DNA of 64,000 nt from Bidens hawaiensis (Eukaryota; Streptophyta; Magnoliopsida; Asterales; Asteraceae), in contig JAIQDT010001750.1 in NCBI GenBank assembly GCA_021521415.1, forward strand, positions 186,001 to 250,000, in the 5' to 3' direction. A model generated the notes under the pieces. That model worked only from the letters and a program-made list of their open reading frames with translations. It searched no databases and was not told the origin of the DNA. Below, in pieces: positions 10,626 through 22,542 of this stretch; position 1 is the first letter of the stretch; the number at the start of each line of letters is the position of its first letter. A program made the translations under genes and the position numbers.

Positions 10626-12063
10626 TTATTTAAAAAGAGAAGCTAATCCAGTCACCACTGAGTTACTTCCCCTCTGCACATTCCTCGGTTTCAACGCCGG
10701 CGGTTGCCATGTTCCCGCCGACGACGATTCAAAACCGTCACCGGACTTTCTAACCGCCACCGTCGACTGCAACGGCGTCGTTTCCTCTCCAAAAATCATT
10801 TCAAAAACTCCACTCTCCGGCTCGAATTCCGGCAGTTCGCCGGTGGACTCGACAAAAACCTGCTTCGACGCCGTGTTCGCGTCTGGTGTTGGAGGCGGAG
10901 TCGGCGGCGGTGGAGGTAGTACCAACGGCGACGGTGACGGTGGAGTTCTAACGTGCGCCGATAGCCATTTGGATCTCATGTACTCGAACTTGCGGAACAT
11001 GCATTCCTTTCTTCTTCAAGCTCAGTTTCGCCGCCTCAGAAAAGATTAACAGTATCTGTTGCAGACGATCGGCGTCACCGACGAAGATCGACGGCAGAGA
11101 TTGAAGGATTGCTTTGTAGTTTCCGGTAGGTCGAGCTATCTCCAACTCAGATCTAAAGTCTATGTCAATTAATATCCTATCTCCTCCGCCTTCAGTTATC
11201 ACATCTAGGTACTCAAATTCACCTTCAATACATTTCAATTTCCATATCAGAATTAATAATAAACCTATTAATTATTAAATTAACTGAATCTGTTGGAGAG
11301 ATGAGTAATTCAGTACCGGCTGGATAGGATGATGATTTCTCCCAACGTGATTTACAAACTGACGCATCGTAACCGATTAATTGTAATTGCTCAGCAACAA
11401 TTTTCCTCATTTCGCCTTTTCGGATACTAGTTTTGTACATGTCAATGATTTTCGATACGTCTGCTAACAGGTTTCTCTGAATTAAACTACCGCAAGGCGT
11501 CAAGCTCTACAAGGATGATGCATTATATACACAATTAGAACTAAATAAACTTTGATGTGTCTGTATATATACAAGTTCCTACTATGTTTTCCTCCATTAT
11601 TTCTCGTTTACCTGTCTCTCTGTTGTAATCGAATTGAATGTATTAATGTACTTAGAGTACTTGGATTAAATATAATTATAATTACCTTGAGTGTTTCGGA
11701 AGAACCACCGAAGAATCCAGCAGCGGAAGGATCAAATTCATCATCGGAGATGTCATTAATGTTTCCATTGAAACAATTGCAGCGATTTCGAACGCATTTC
11801 GGCTTCTCAGGAACGCTGTCTTCGATGAAATTCTGCACCATTTTAGCCAAACAAACCGAGCTAGGCTCGAATTCCGCATCTTTAACTTCACCGGCTGTGT
11901 TCGCAGCCTCCAGATTGTTCTTCAGAACACTCGGAAACTGCCGGTCGAACAGCCGCTTCAACCGAGACTTCAACACCGGCTTCACCGTCGGTGCGGTCTC
12001 ATAATTCGCTGATTCTTCATAATTCTGGTTGTCTAAAGGTTGAATCTTCATCTGGAAGTGCAT
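10626..12063 (-). CDS. DUF506 (PDDEXK-like nuclease superfamily) plant protein, frameshifted in last exon
   Basis: Three exons: 12063-11686, 11506-11317, and 11222 onward. The junctions are AAG|GTAATT..TTGTAG|AGC (phase 0) and GCCG|GTACTG..GAAG|GTG (phase 1). Family hallmarks in order: N-terminal MKIQPLD, KPVLKSRLKRLFDRQFPSVL, FEPSSVCLAKMVQNFIE, a Cys-rich NRCNCFNGN, SLTPCGSLIQRNLLADV, YDASVCKSRWEKSSSYPAG, DVITEG..LIDIDFRSE, and LKKKGMHVP. Near 10,994 the frame breaks: about 8 bp of the usual PPWR segment are missing, so the predicted product ends at 10,948. The next frame (to 10,626) still encodes a family-like tail (EYMRSKWLSAHV, Pro-rich run, WQPPALKPRNVQRG). Known members are plant-specific; an Arabidopsis one affects root-hair growth. 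No biochemical reaction is established. The locus is either a recently damaged gene or carries a base-calling error. Confidence 0.87.
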
Positions 12064-12740
12064 AACTATTCAATCAGAACTGCTTCTTTCGTTCCGATTT
12101 AATTAAACGTGATCACTATGTTATGTGTTGAGATCGCCGGATCAGGAGAATTAGAATTAATTAGTTTGAAGGAAACAAAATGGATACCTTTCGTCAGGGT
12201 TATAAACGGATAACTTGTGGAATTTGAAATAGATAACTTGTACTACTGTTTTTCATGGGGAATGTGACGGCGATGAACAGGTACTCCAGCATTCGGAAGT
12301 GGTTTAGAGGAGTAGAATTTGGCCGGAATGTTCATTTTCCGGCGAGTTTGTGGTTTGGGAAAGAAGTTGTTGGTTTTTTAATTTTTGATTGAAAATCATG
12401 GAGTCAGTCAGTTGAGAGGTTTTTATACAGAAACGGTGGGTGGGTTAGAGAGGTTTGCCTACGTGGATAATAGGACAGATGGATGCTGACGTCGGATGGA
12501 TTATCCAATAATTGGAGACCGGGTCACGTGCTGCCTGGGTATTCGGGTCTACGTGGTTACGTTGGTTTTGTGTCAGGATACCTGGACACGTGTGTTTTTA
12601 TTATTGGATGATCTAAAGCATAATTACGCTCATCAAAGTTGCACAAACGCCCTTGACGTTCTAATGAACTGTCAGTATACTTGTACACGTGTATTTCTAT
12701 ATAGACATAGGTATTTTTAATTAGATAATTATCTATTGAT
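12064..12740. other. 5' flank of the DUF506 gene and intergenic DNA
   Basis: This holds the expected promoter side of the minus-strand gene, with several ACGTG cores at 12,520-12,690 (for example CACGTG at 12,525 and GACACGTG at 12,585). Such cores are binding sites for bZIP/bHLH factors in plants, but here this is motif matching only. No clear TATA box was fixed. Confidence 0.35.
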
Positions 12741-13674
12741 GATTAATACTTAAGGTGCTAACCTTAACCCCCCCCCCTTTTTTGTTTAACGACCGACAAA
12801 TACAGCCCGGTTATTCGGGTAACCCAATAGTAAAAGAAGAGTCCATACATTCGGGATTACAGATAACGTTAGGTTGCTCAAGACCACCATCTCCAATTCT
12901 AGAGAAAACATGTCATCCGAAGACCCACTACAGTAAAATCCGGTTGTGATCGGATTCAAACTTGAGACTTTTCAGTCTTTAACACAAGTATTCATTTCCA
13001 TTCAAATATCAATTGACTTAAAGTTCATTGGCTATCCAGTTTCCTTCTTAATAGAAAGACCATTATGTTATTTGTTATTTATGAGTATCATTTATTTGAT
13101 CTTCGTAAATTACAAAATATAATTGAAAATACTATCAACTAAATAAAATTGATTGGCACACATATGGGTAGAATGTATGGTTTTCAAACCACATGGTAAT
13201 ACCGTCGCCACTTCATGTGGGTATGGTACATAGCTTCATTTTATGACAAATGCTTGTCATATAAAATTGATTTCATGCCATATAAAAATATTACACATGT
13301 AGGTAGGTGTCTCTAGTAATTTTGTAGTTTGTGGGTTGTTAAGGGTAAAATTAAGGCGACAGCGCATGATTGGCCGGTGCATAGGTAGTACTCATGAGTA
13401 CCACTTTCCCCCTAATGTATATTTTGTTAAATGTGTAAATAGCATGATTTACTTTACAAAATTAAAAACGAGTTGAGCCTGAATGAAGCTAAAACTTACA
13501 AAATTATTGTAGAGAGAAATTTGAGATTTAGATACAGAGCTTGATACGAACTCAACTAAAGGAAATGAGCAAGCTTGAGCTAATATAATTAAATGAACCA
13601 AACTCAAACTTAAATGAGTTCCAATTCGACTTCACTAAAGATTAAAATAAAATAAAATAAAATAAAAAAGAACA

Positions 13675-13712
<38 letters not shown>

Positions 13713-13833
13713 CAAGATCCGTAGTATTGGCCAACCAAAAAAATAATTTGTATGATGCAATTGTTCAACCAAATCACCTAACCTTCAACTTCCAAAAGTT
13801 ATTTATTTTTTCTTTAATAAATAAAAGTTGCCT
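12741..13833. repeat. Intergenic DNA with degenerate repeats and microsatellites
   Basis: There is a C-run at 12,769-12,778. A degenerate GAGCTTGAGC/ACTCAA-rich block at 13,470-13,630 resembles the hAT-type MITE at 61,985. (AAAAT)n lies at 13,645-13,667 and (ATT)n at about 13,677-13,711. No gene seen. Confidence 0.5.
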
Positions 13834-14408
13834 TATATCCGGTGTTTTAAAAATCGGTATTTTACTCGTACCAGATTTAGTTAAAAAATGGTATAACCGG
13901 TTGAACCAAAATGTACCGAAAGATTCAATCGGGTTGAATAATTTACCTTGCAATTTCATATACATGCAATTTTAACTCAAAACATAACTCAAAGGTACAT
14001 TAGTAAACATCACACTTGAACCAAATATCACACATGAACAATGGTTTAGTCAGATAGAAAGTTTTTACTTTGTATACGAAATTAGTCAATTACAAAAGAT
14101 GTAAATAAATCAAAATTGGATTTGCATAATACAAAATTGGTTGATTAACGAATCATCGTATACCGTACTTACTCATTTCAATTTTTTCTGCTATGTTAAA
14201 AGTCATTTTAAAAAACGGGCCGCAAAAAATATCAAAAAGCTCTTGGATTGAAAACCAGTTTGCTGGTTTAAACCGGTATTAAAAAAAAGCCAGTGGTACG
14301 ATGTTCTAACAAACCGTTCAAACATAACATACTCTAAATGCCGACTATCTTAGGAACATCCGATATAACTGGTTCAACCGGCCAGTACGTACCGATATTT
14401 AAAACACT
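13834..14408. mobile_element. MITE-like inverted repeat (GTGTTTTAAAAATCGGTA type)
   Basis: The left end CGGTGTTTTAAAAATCGGTA..CGGTTGAACC is mirrored on the right by GGTTCAACCGGCCAGTACG..TACCGATATTTAAAACAC. This gives about 80 bp of imperfect terminal inversion around a non-coding centre. No convincing target duplication. Confidence 0.5.
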
Positions 14409-15445
14409 GTTACAGCCAACTTTTCATCTCTTATTTCACCTTTAAATATACATATATTTAATTTGCCTATCGCTTTTGAATAAACTATCAAAATAAACTA
14501 GACAAAACATCAAAACTAGTCATTTATATTTGCACGTTTTTTCAATGGTTGTCCTTTCGCAAACTTAATGGCAAAAAACATCCTTTGTATTCAAAAACTC
14601 TATCACGCTTTGTCCTTTGACCCTAACTCAGTTAAGTTTTCTCGTTAAACCTGGTCATGTGCATCGCACATGAGGAAATATGAGGGTATTTTTGTAATTT
14701 GGTCATGTGCAATACCTATGAGGGTAATTTTTGTAATTTTACAAATTTATCTAATAATTAAAATATATTAAAAATAGAATAAAAAAACTCTCTTTCTATC
14801 TTGCCCTCTCTGTCTCTCTTAAACTCTCCCTCCCCTTCTCTCTCTCTCTCTCTCTCTCTCTAACAATCTGGCCACCATCACCACCCACCCTGACCAAACA
14901 ATCACAAGTTCCCACCCCCTGTTACCGGCGCCACCACCACTTTCCGTCGGCACCACCACCTGACCTAACCACCACCAACGATGAACACAAAAGTTAACCG
15001 GATCTGACTTCGATTTCATTCAAATTCAAAGATCTGAGTTGGAAATCGAAGCTAGATCTGGATCAAAAATTGACCCTAAACATTCCGGTAACAGCATTTC
15101 AGATCCAGGTTTAGCTTCGATTTCCGATTCATCACATCTAAATATGGCTTCAATTTTTCATTTTCGATGGCGGCGGTGGTGGTGGTTAGGTTTCTAACCC
15201 CCGTTTTCCGACGAAACCCTGGTTTACCCCATTTGGTTTTTCTTGTAAAAATGGCGGTGGAGATGAAACCCAAATCTATCGATGTTTTTATATCCGTCTG
15301 GATATGTGGTGGTTGTAGGTGTTGTTTGCAGGAGGAGATGATTCCGATTTCAATGGTTTTTGTAGATTGGGGTGTGAAATATGGAGGTGGTTTCAAGTTG
15401 TTGTGTTAGTGGGAACACAGTGGTGATGGTGGTGGTTTTAGGCGG

Positions 15446-16422
15446 TGAAGAAACACTAAGTGACCCAGGGCAGATTACGGATAATCTGGGGGTTAAGTAA
15501 TGTTTCCCACGAGGATGAGGTCCAGCAGAGAAGGTTGTTCTTCAGGTGACCTGCAAAACAGACACCGTAAGCTCGTCACTGAGAAGGGGGGGGGGGGTTC
15601 CTCCTTGTGACCACCCTCCGGCGTGAGAATCAGACTAGATTGCTCTGAATATAAGTGTATATTAAGAGATTGCTAGATAAGATAATGAGATATCAGATAA
15701 TCATACCATTCCAAGGTGTTGGAGTATTTATAGCCGAAGGTAGGTTTCCAAGAAGGTACAGCCGGCTGAATAGTATTCCTGTTCTACCAACAGTGGGCTA
15801 CGCACAAGTCATGCTGGTTGGTGGATAGGCTGCGGCCGACAGTGACAAGGTCGGCTGTATACTGTTCCTTTACTGCCGGCTATGCACTGTTCCACCAACT
15901 GTAGGCTGCGCACGTCCCACAGTAAGGGTTGGTGAGTAGGCAGCGGCTAATAGTGACAAACAGTACTAGAGGGTGCTCCTCCTCGTACTGTTGTCGGTGA
16001 GCTGTCACCCTGTGATTGGTTCATGGGCTGCTTTGGTCAGATCGTCTGTTTTGCCCATACCTTGGTAGGTATAGTACAAAAGATCTTCCAGAAGCATACG
16101 GACTGGCTCACTTGGGCGGGAGTATTCCCGCCTTGCTCATTCCTTCAGGTGACTACTGAAGTAGCAAGAGTTAGTGCCTTGTGCGTGTAGCCTTGCTATC
16201 AGTGCGGGTAGCCTTCCCTGATGGCTTGTATCCGCAACTGCGGGAACAAGCGGGGTACTTCACCATTGGGAGGCTTTCCCTGCGGGTACAGCTGGCGTAC
16301 TGCGCGTAAGGTCTTCTCTGAGCATGGTGGGTCTTGCGGAAGCAGTTGGTCGTTGCGCCGACGTCCCTGTTCAAGGTGAGTCTTGCGGGTCCAACTGGGC
16401 TCTGCTGGGACCTACCTCTTCA
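15446..16422 (-). repeat. 3' LTR of the Retand-type element
   Basis: On the plus strand it begins TGAAGAAACACTAAG and ends CTACCTCTTCA. The terminal TGAAGA/TCTTCA is a 6-bp inversion. It contains a 12-G run (8 in the partner). It is the 3' copy because the polypurine tract abuts it on the inner side. Confidence 0.95.
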
Positions 16423-16437
16423 AGTCCCCCCAGTCCA
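16423..16437 (-). other. polypurine tract of the Retand-type element
   Basis: On the minus strand GGACTGGGGGGACT runs directly into the LTR start TGAAGAGG. It is the expected plus-strand primer next to the 3' LTR. Confidence 0.75.
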
Positions 16438-17338
16438 ATGTTCTTCTCATGAATTATTAATAAGTGAGGTGAACTTTTGGACTAGCAAGGGGTTTTGAAA
16501 AGGGTTTTTAATTTTAAGGTTTTCCGTGGGGATTCTTCTCGCGGTTTTCCTAATGTCACGCAGAAATTCCCGACTTTTCTGCTTGATATTTGGGTATGAA
16601 GCGGGTAGGTCTGTAACCTCCTCGCAAGTCAGGAGCGTTGAGTCCCACTTGTGTGGATTCTCCATGGGGTTTTGGTTGTTTTCAACATAGTGATCAATTA
16701 TGTTAAAACCACCAAATCCATCTTGGAGTTTCAAACAATATAGTTCTCGACGTTCCCGCCATGCGGGGATGTTATTCCCGTTTCCGCAAGCATGGCCCAG
16801 AAGATCCTTCCTGGTTTGAATTCCCTGCGGAGTGCTAAGTATGTGAAGGGTTTTGCCTTGACACTGTACCCGCACTCGTCTTACGGTTACTTTACTTCCA
16901 AGGTATTCCTGGCGTCAATTCCCTGCGGGTGCTAAGTATGTGAAGGGTTTTGCCTTAACACTTTACTCGCACCTGTCTTATAGTTACTTGGTTGCCAAGG
17001 TAAGGGGTATTTTCCCGCTTTTGAATCTTTTTGAAATTTTGAAATTCGAAGAGTTGGTGAAAGGATAAGAACAGTCCAAACTATTGAAACGTCGTCCGAC
17101 GGTTTCTTCTGACAGTGTCAGGACGTGCAGGAAGTTATGGCGACGTGACAGTATATGGTCATTCCAGGCGCTTTTTCAGGCGCGTGGGCGCGAATTTTCG
17201 GGCGCGTGGCCTCGAAATTACTGGCACGCGTCCTTTCAACAGCTGTTGCCAGCTTGCTTTTTGCCACGTGTCATAGTTTCATTGCACATGCGATTTCTCT
17301 CTCTTCCGCATTAAATTCACCGCATTAATTGCGATTAG
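16438..17338. other. Retand untranslated region between 3' LTR and antisense gene
   Basis: It contains an imperfect tandem duplication (about 16,818-16,895 and 16,913-16,990; both include GTGCTAAGTATGTGAAGGGT). A 142-residue minus-strand frame (16,447-16,875) has no recognisable domain and is not called. The right part is the promoter side of the antisense gene. Confidence 0.55.
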
Positions 17339-17347
17339 TATATAAAG
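17339..17347 (+). promoter_or_regulatory. TATA box of the antisense gene
   Basis: TATATAAAG stands about 130 bp before the ATG at 17,473, followed by a CT-rich leader. It points in the direction opposite to gag-pol, so the gene has its own promoter inside the element. Confidence 0.75.
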
Positions 17348-17472
17348 GGGGAGAGGGTCCTTTGTAATCCACACTTTCACTTTTCTCTTCATCTTCAAAA
17401 CGATTTCCGGCGAATACTCACCTTTTCAGTCGAGCATTCTCTTGAAATCGTTCTCTTTTTCATACCTGCAAA

Positions 17473-20400
17473 ATGTCTTCTGCTTACGACCTTGAGGCTA
17501 CAGCCCAGGAGGCTGGGGTGCACGCCGAGCACCCGTCATCCACGTCCGACAAGGATGACAAGAGTACTGCTGGCGAGTGCCAGTGTGCTCTGCCTGTCGA
17601 CCTATATCAGTACATCGTCAGGAAGTTCATGCTCGAGTCTCTCGAGCCTGAGTTTCCTGAACCACATCAGACGGTGTATGATGCCCCCAGAGGCAAGATC
17701 GGGGTATATGCCGCATTCTTTGTCTATGGGAATCTTAGGTTCCCTTTGACAAAGTTTGTGTACCGTGTCCTGGAGAGGCACGGTGTACACCTGACCGAGG
17801 TGCACCCTATGGCGATCGCGAAGATTCGCCACTTCGAGTGGGTGTGCCGGATTCTGGGCGTTGAGCCCTTCGTCGACCGCCTGATGACCTTCTACTCTTG
17901 GAGGTGCATCCATGGGTGGTATACTCTGATAACCCGGATAAAGGGTTTAAAGATTTGCGCAACCGAGCGCAGTCTTCGTTCATGGAAGATGGAGTTCTTT
18001 TTTATCTCGGCTCGCGCCATCCCCCTTGTCATGAAGTTCAAGAATGGGCAAGCACTCCCCAGCCTTCACGCCTCCAACTATCAGGAGGCGGAATGGTTCT
18101 CGAAGATATCCCGAGTCCAATCTCCGGTTTACCGCTTTGCGGAGTCCGGGATGGTGATGCTCGGGATGAGCCGGGTGTGGAAGGATGCGGATGCGCAAAA
18201 GATCCCGATCGTCCTTGAATACGGTTTGAACTCTGTCCCTTACGGTATGCTCTGTCTTCTTTGTTTATATATGTTTGTCTTCTAACTGTTTGTCTTTTAT
18301 TTCAGAGGGGAACGACTTGCAGTCGCTCCTGTATCCGCGGGAGGCTGATAGTCCCGCTCGGATGGGTACTCGTGCTCTAGATGAGAACGAGTTGCCCCCC
18401 TCGTGCTCTAGATGAGAACGAGTTGCCCATCCTTGCACAGACGGCGGATCGGTTCGTGGAGGTCTACCCGCCAGGCCACGAGATCCTGAGCGCCAGGCGG
18501 CCACGTAAGGCGTTATTCAACCCTCGACCCCTCAATGTTGAAACCTCTGCTGGAATTCCTCTAATCCTGTGTTCTGATGAGGAATCCGCAGATGGTCCTT
18601 CGTTGGTGCGGAAGAAGAAGGCTGCCGGCGGGAAGGGGAAGGCGAAGGTGGCCTCCACTGCCGATCCGGTGCCTCGGTCTGATTCAGAGACCGAGAGCGA
18701 GGAGGTGGCAGGGAACCCCGGTGGTGATAAGACCACTGCTCCGGAGGCTGCGACGACTGTCACCTCCGGAGAGCCCAGGAAGACAACGGTGAGCGGCGTG
18801 AAGAGGCCGGCTCCATCGGGTTCATCCCCGCCTGTCCGCACTTTCAGGCTCAAGAAAACCCGTAAGTACAAACTTTATTTTTAACTTCATAGAATTCCAT
18901 CATTAATACTTATCTTCTTTGTGCAGGCGTGGATGCTACCGCATTCCAGGGTGAAGCGGGGAGGAGTACCTCCGGACCCATGACGGTAGGCTTGGTCAGC
19001 CTACCTGAGGCGACGACCCAGGCGGCTGCGCCTGCGCCTGCTTCCGCTGGTTCAGTTGCTCACTCCGTTGAGCCAACTGTTCCAGCTGTGATGACATCAC
19101 CGCCGGCTGTCAGTGCCATATTTACCGCATCTTTCACTGAGCCGGCGGTTACTTTTGCTGCGGACTCCGCAGCGGCGACCGCGGCAGCCTTCACCATGCC
19201 TCCTCCGTCATCGGCAACGACGGCCGATCATTCAGGTATGCATGGGGCTTCTCGCCAACCTCTGCCTCCTTCCCATCTACCTGACCTCTTGGACGGATTT
19301 CCCTTGGGTTCAGGTGATGGGTTTGGCGGCTATCGGCCTGTTATTAACCCTACAGGTGCGTAGGGTTCTTTTGGCCTATTTTTTTTTATTTTTTATTTTT
19401 TTATATCATCTTTTCCTAACTGCTTTTTGTTTTTTGCAGTGTCGGATTCCAATGAAGTGTATGTTCCACGATGGAACATCCGCCGAGGAACAACCCTTCG
19501 CACACCTGTGGAGTGCGTGGAGTGGGCTCGTCACGCAGCTCCCAGTGGTGCGTTGGGGGAAGCCATGGCTAGCTACCATGAGGGTAGGCTAACCAATGAG
19601 CTTCGGGTTCTCCTGGCCCGGATGCAGCCGCGCGTCGAGCTGCTTTGTCGTGAAAACGACAAGTTAAAAGCAGCTCGTATTCAAGAAGTAGCTCAGGCGC
19701 GGGCTGTCCGGGAGGAGAATAGGAGGCTCTCCGCGGCTGCTGCGGAGAAGGAGAAGGCGTTCAAGGCCCTTGAAGTTGGAGTTCAGGCCCGTCTCGAGGC
19801 CCGTTCCAAGGCTGCCCAAGCTGTTAACGAACAGCCTCGGCTAGCTAAGGAAACTGCTCGGAACGCAACTGAAAGGGCCACCAAGGCTGAAGCTGTTGCT
19901 GAGCCTCTACGCCTCGAGAATGAGGAACTTAAAGCTAAACTAGAGGCGCTCCAACAGGCTCATGATGCCTTGGCGATGGAAGACGCGAAGAAGCTCCAAG
20001 AGATCCTGGACCAGAGGGGGGTGCTTGACCAGACTGAGCGGAAGCTAAAGGGCGTTGAAGAGGCTGCGGCTAAAGAAGTGTTGCTTGCCAACCTCAACAA
20101 AAGTGAAGCCGAACGCGCCCGTACCCAAGCTCAAGCTGCCCTCCAGGAAGCTCTGGTTACCAAGGAATGGCTTCTTCGAGAAGCGTTGTCTCAGGTAAGC
20201 TTAACTTCATAATGTCTTTACGCTTTTCTTTGTAAATAGAAAAGGTTTTGATACTTGTATTTTTTCTTTTTTGTAGGTTGTGCATCGGGTCTTCACAGAG
20301 ACGTCTTATGACGATGCTATGAGCGCAGCCCTCAACGCTTCTCATGAGGATGGGGAAAAGGCCGGCTTCCTGCTTGGTCTAGGGTTTGTTGAGAAAGGCA

Positions 20401-20612
20401 TCCCGCCTTCCAACTTCTCTTTGTATGATGTGGATACTGAAGCTGTTTATGACCAAGCAGTAAATCAGTATGCCGCTTTCCCGCATCCGGTGGTGGAGAA
20501 GGTAAACGAAGTCGCTGCTGCTGATGATGGGCTAGCTATCCTTAAAGCTTTCCTTGAACCGCTACGCTCTACTGATGGTGCGGGTCCAAGTGGAAGTGGT
20601 CCTGAAGCATGA
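17473..20612 (+). CDS. Retand antisense gene: gypsy-type transposon domain plus coiled coil, five exons
   Basis: Exons 17473-18244, 18306-18861, 18927-19355, 19440-20194 and 20277-20612. All four introns (61-84 nt) are GT-AG and keep the frame (phases 1,1,1,0). Exon 1 carries a domain like the plant 'putative gypsy type transposon' family (PF04195): GKIGVYAAFFVYGNLRFPLTK.., IRHFEWVCRILGVEP. Exons 2-3 are a low-complexity Ala/Thr/Ser/Pro linker with a basic KKKAAGGKGKAK. Exon 4 is a long Ala/Glu/Lys-rich coiled coil. Exon 5 closes with TGA. Exon 2 holds a 31-bp tandem duplication (unit at 18,371 repeated at 18,402) that throws the frame to a stop at once; total exon length minus 31 is a multiple of three. 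The function of this product is unknown; such antisense genes are known from Retand/Ogre relatives. Confidence 0.85.
18371..18428 (+). repeat. 31-bp tandem duplication in exon 2 of the antisense gene
   Basis: CGTGCTCTAGATGAGAACGA.. begins at 18,371 and again at 18,402 (27 identical bases plus 4). It sits after the ..ALDENELP codons and causes an immediate frameshift. Confidence 0.9.
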
Positions 20613-21316
20613 TCCTGAAGATCCCTTTCCACAATTATAGATTTTTGTTTTTGTATAGCTTCTTTTGTATGCGGGTATGCACCCAGCAATCTTTGTAATA
20701 TTTGAATTTTGATGGAATAAAGATTGTGTTAATTCCTTGCCTTGTTTATTTTACGCATGTTTTGATTTAACTTAGCAATTTCTTTAGTACTTAGATAAGT
20801 TAACTTTTTAACGTGGCAAATTATAAGATTGTTTCGCTTCCTCTTTCATGATTGTGCGGGTATGACCGTCACTTACACTTAGTAGGATGGCTTAACTTTA
20901 CTTATATCTGACCTGCGTGGAAGTTTTCCTCATCATTTCCTTTGAAATTTTCTAAGTGTTCAGAATAAGTTAACCTTTGAACGTGGTAGATAATAGGTTG
21001 AAGTTTTGCGTCCTTGTTCGTGATTGTGCGGGTAAGACCGTCACTTGCACTCAGTAGGATGGCTAAACTTTGCCTACATCTGACCTGCGTGGAGGTTTTC
21101 CTTAAAACTTGAAATTTTTACCGTTTTGTGTTTATGCGGGTTTTGCCGCCTTCCACACGTAACGACTTACTTCTTCCCATATTTATGCGGTGAATACCGG
21201 CACATCAGTGTGGGAAGTTCATAAGTATAAAGGTAAGGTTATCAACACATTGTGAAAGGAGAATCATTTCCATTAGAAGTGGTTCTAGGCCTTTTCTTTA
21301 CAAGTTTGGAATTGAT
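20613..21316. repeat. Region between antisense gene and integrase, with imperfect ~170-bp tandem repeats
   Basis: AATAAAG at 20,717 is a plausible polyadenylation signal for the antisense transcript. Two imperfect copies follow (about 20,785-20,945 and 20,955-21,110), each with GATTGTGCGGGTA, GACCGTCACTT and CTGACCTGCGTGGA. The two opposed genes end here tail to tail. Confidence 0.7.
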
Positions 21317-22542
21317 CTACATATAACATTTGCGTAATTGAGCTCCATTCCATGTTCTTGGGATGGGAGTGCCATCGAGCCTTTCGAGCCGGTATGCGCC
21401 CTTTCCCAGAACTTCTTTGATAATGTATGGCCCTTCCCAGACCGGGGCCAGTTTTCCTGGGCGTTGTTGGTTCGAAGCCTCGTTGTTACGCAGTATGTAG
21501 TCTCCTACATTGAAGTTGCAGAGTTTTACCCGCGTGTTGTAGTACTTTTGCATTTGTCGCTTGTAGTTCTCTTCACGCACAGCGGCTAAGTCTCTGCGTT
21601 CCTCGGTTAGCATAAGGTCTAACCGTCTTTCCGCATCATTGTCTTCTGGCTGAATCAAGACCCTTGGTGAGGGTAAACCAATTTCGACCGGGACCATGGC
21701 TTCAGTGCCATAAGTGAGACTGAACGGGGTTTCTCCCGTACTGGCCTTTTTCAGCGTTCTGTTTGCCCAAAGGACGTGCGGAAGCTCGTCCACCCAGCCG
21801 GATCTGTGTTCCAAGAGTCTTTTCTTTATGCCTTCGACGATGCTCTTATTTGCTCTTTCTACCTCACCATTACCTTGCGGGTGCGCCACTGAGGTAAAAA
21901 TGTGGGTGATTTGAAGTTCTTTCAGCCACTGTTGTAGCTTCTTGTCAGCAAAGTTGGTGCCGTTATCGCTCACCAAATTCTGTGGAAGTCCAAAACGAGA
22001 AATAATAAATTCCCAAATAAATTTTTGATATGTTTCGCGGTTGTTTGGGCTAAGGGTTTTGCTTCTATCCACTTGGTGAAGTAGTCGATGGCTACCACTA
22101 GGAACTGAACATTTCCTGCTGCTGTAGGAAATGGGCCTGTCACATCGATGGCCCACTTCTGAAATGGCCATAAAGAGGTGACTGGAACAAGTTCATTCTT
22201 CGGGCGGTGCGTGTTGGGTGCGTAGAGCTGACAATACCTGCATTTTCTGATGTATGCCAGCGCATCCGTATGCATCCCCGGCCAAAAGTATCCCGCGTTG
22301 TTTAGCTTAGCTACAACAGCGCGTGGACCTGCGTGTACTCCACAGATGCCTTCGTGTACTTCCCTTAGGAGGTAGTCAGCATCTTGGTTGTCCACGCATC
22401 TTAAGAGTGGGCCAAGAAAGTTACGTCTGTAAAGGATGTCATCGATGAGTTGATAATTCAGTGCTTTACAGCGTAGTTTTCTTGCCTGTGTTTTTGACTC
22501 TGGTAGTGTACCTGCCGCAAGGTATTTTATTATTGGTGTCAT
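21317..22542 (-). pseudogene. Retand integrase, broken by a 1-bp deletion
   Basis: The first part (22542-22030) has the H2C2 finger (HEGICGVHAG..CRYCQLYAP) and the start of the core (AIDVTGPFPTA, VAIDYFTKWIEAKPL). The rest continues in another register (about 22,030-21,317) with LVSDNGTNFADKKL, HPQGNGEVERANKSI, then the C-terminal GDYILRNNEA and WEGPYIIKEVLGKGAY. The break is in an A run near 22,022 (five A on the minus strand where the frame needs six). No chromodomain is seen, as expected for Tat elements. It would insert element cDNA, but this copy is non-functional as read. Confidence 0.9.

Noticed and set aside
10504..11049. 181-residue plus-strand open frame
   Set aside because: It is the antisense shadow of the DUF506 exon 3; the minus-strand reading has family motifs and splice sites.
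12750..13030. Possible SINE (minus-strand GTTTGAATCCGATC as B box)
   Set aside because: No acceptable A box, tail or target duplication.
16447..16875. 142-residue minus-strand open frame between the Retand 3' LTR and antisense gene
   Set aside because: No domain, low-information composition, and it lies over an imperfect tandem duplication in untranslated DNA.
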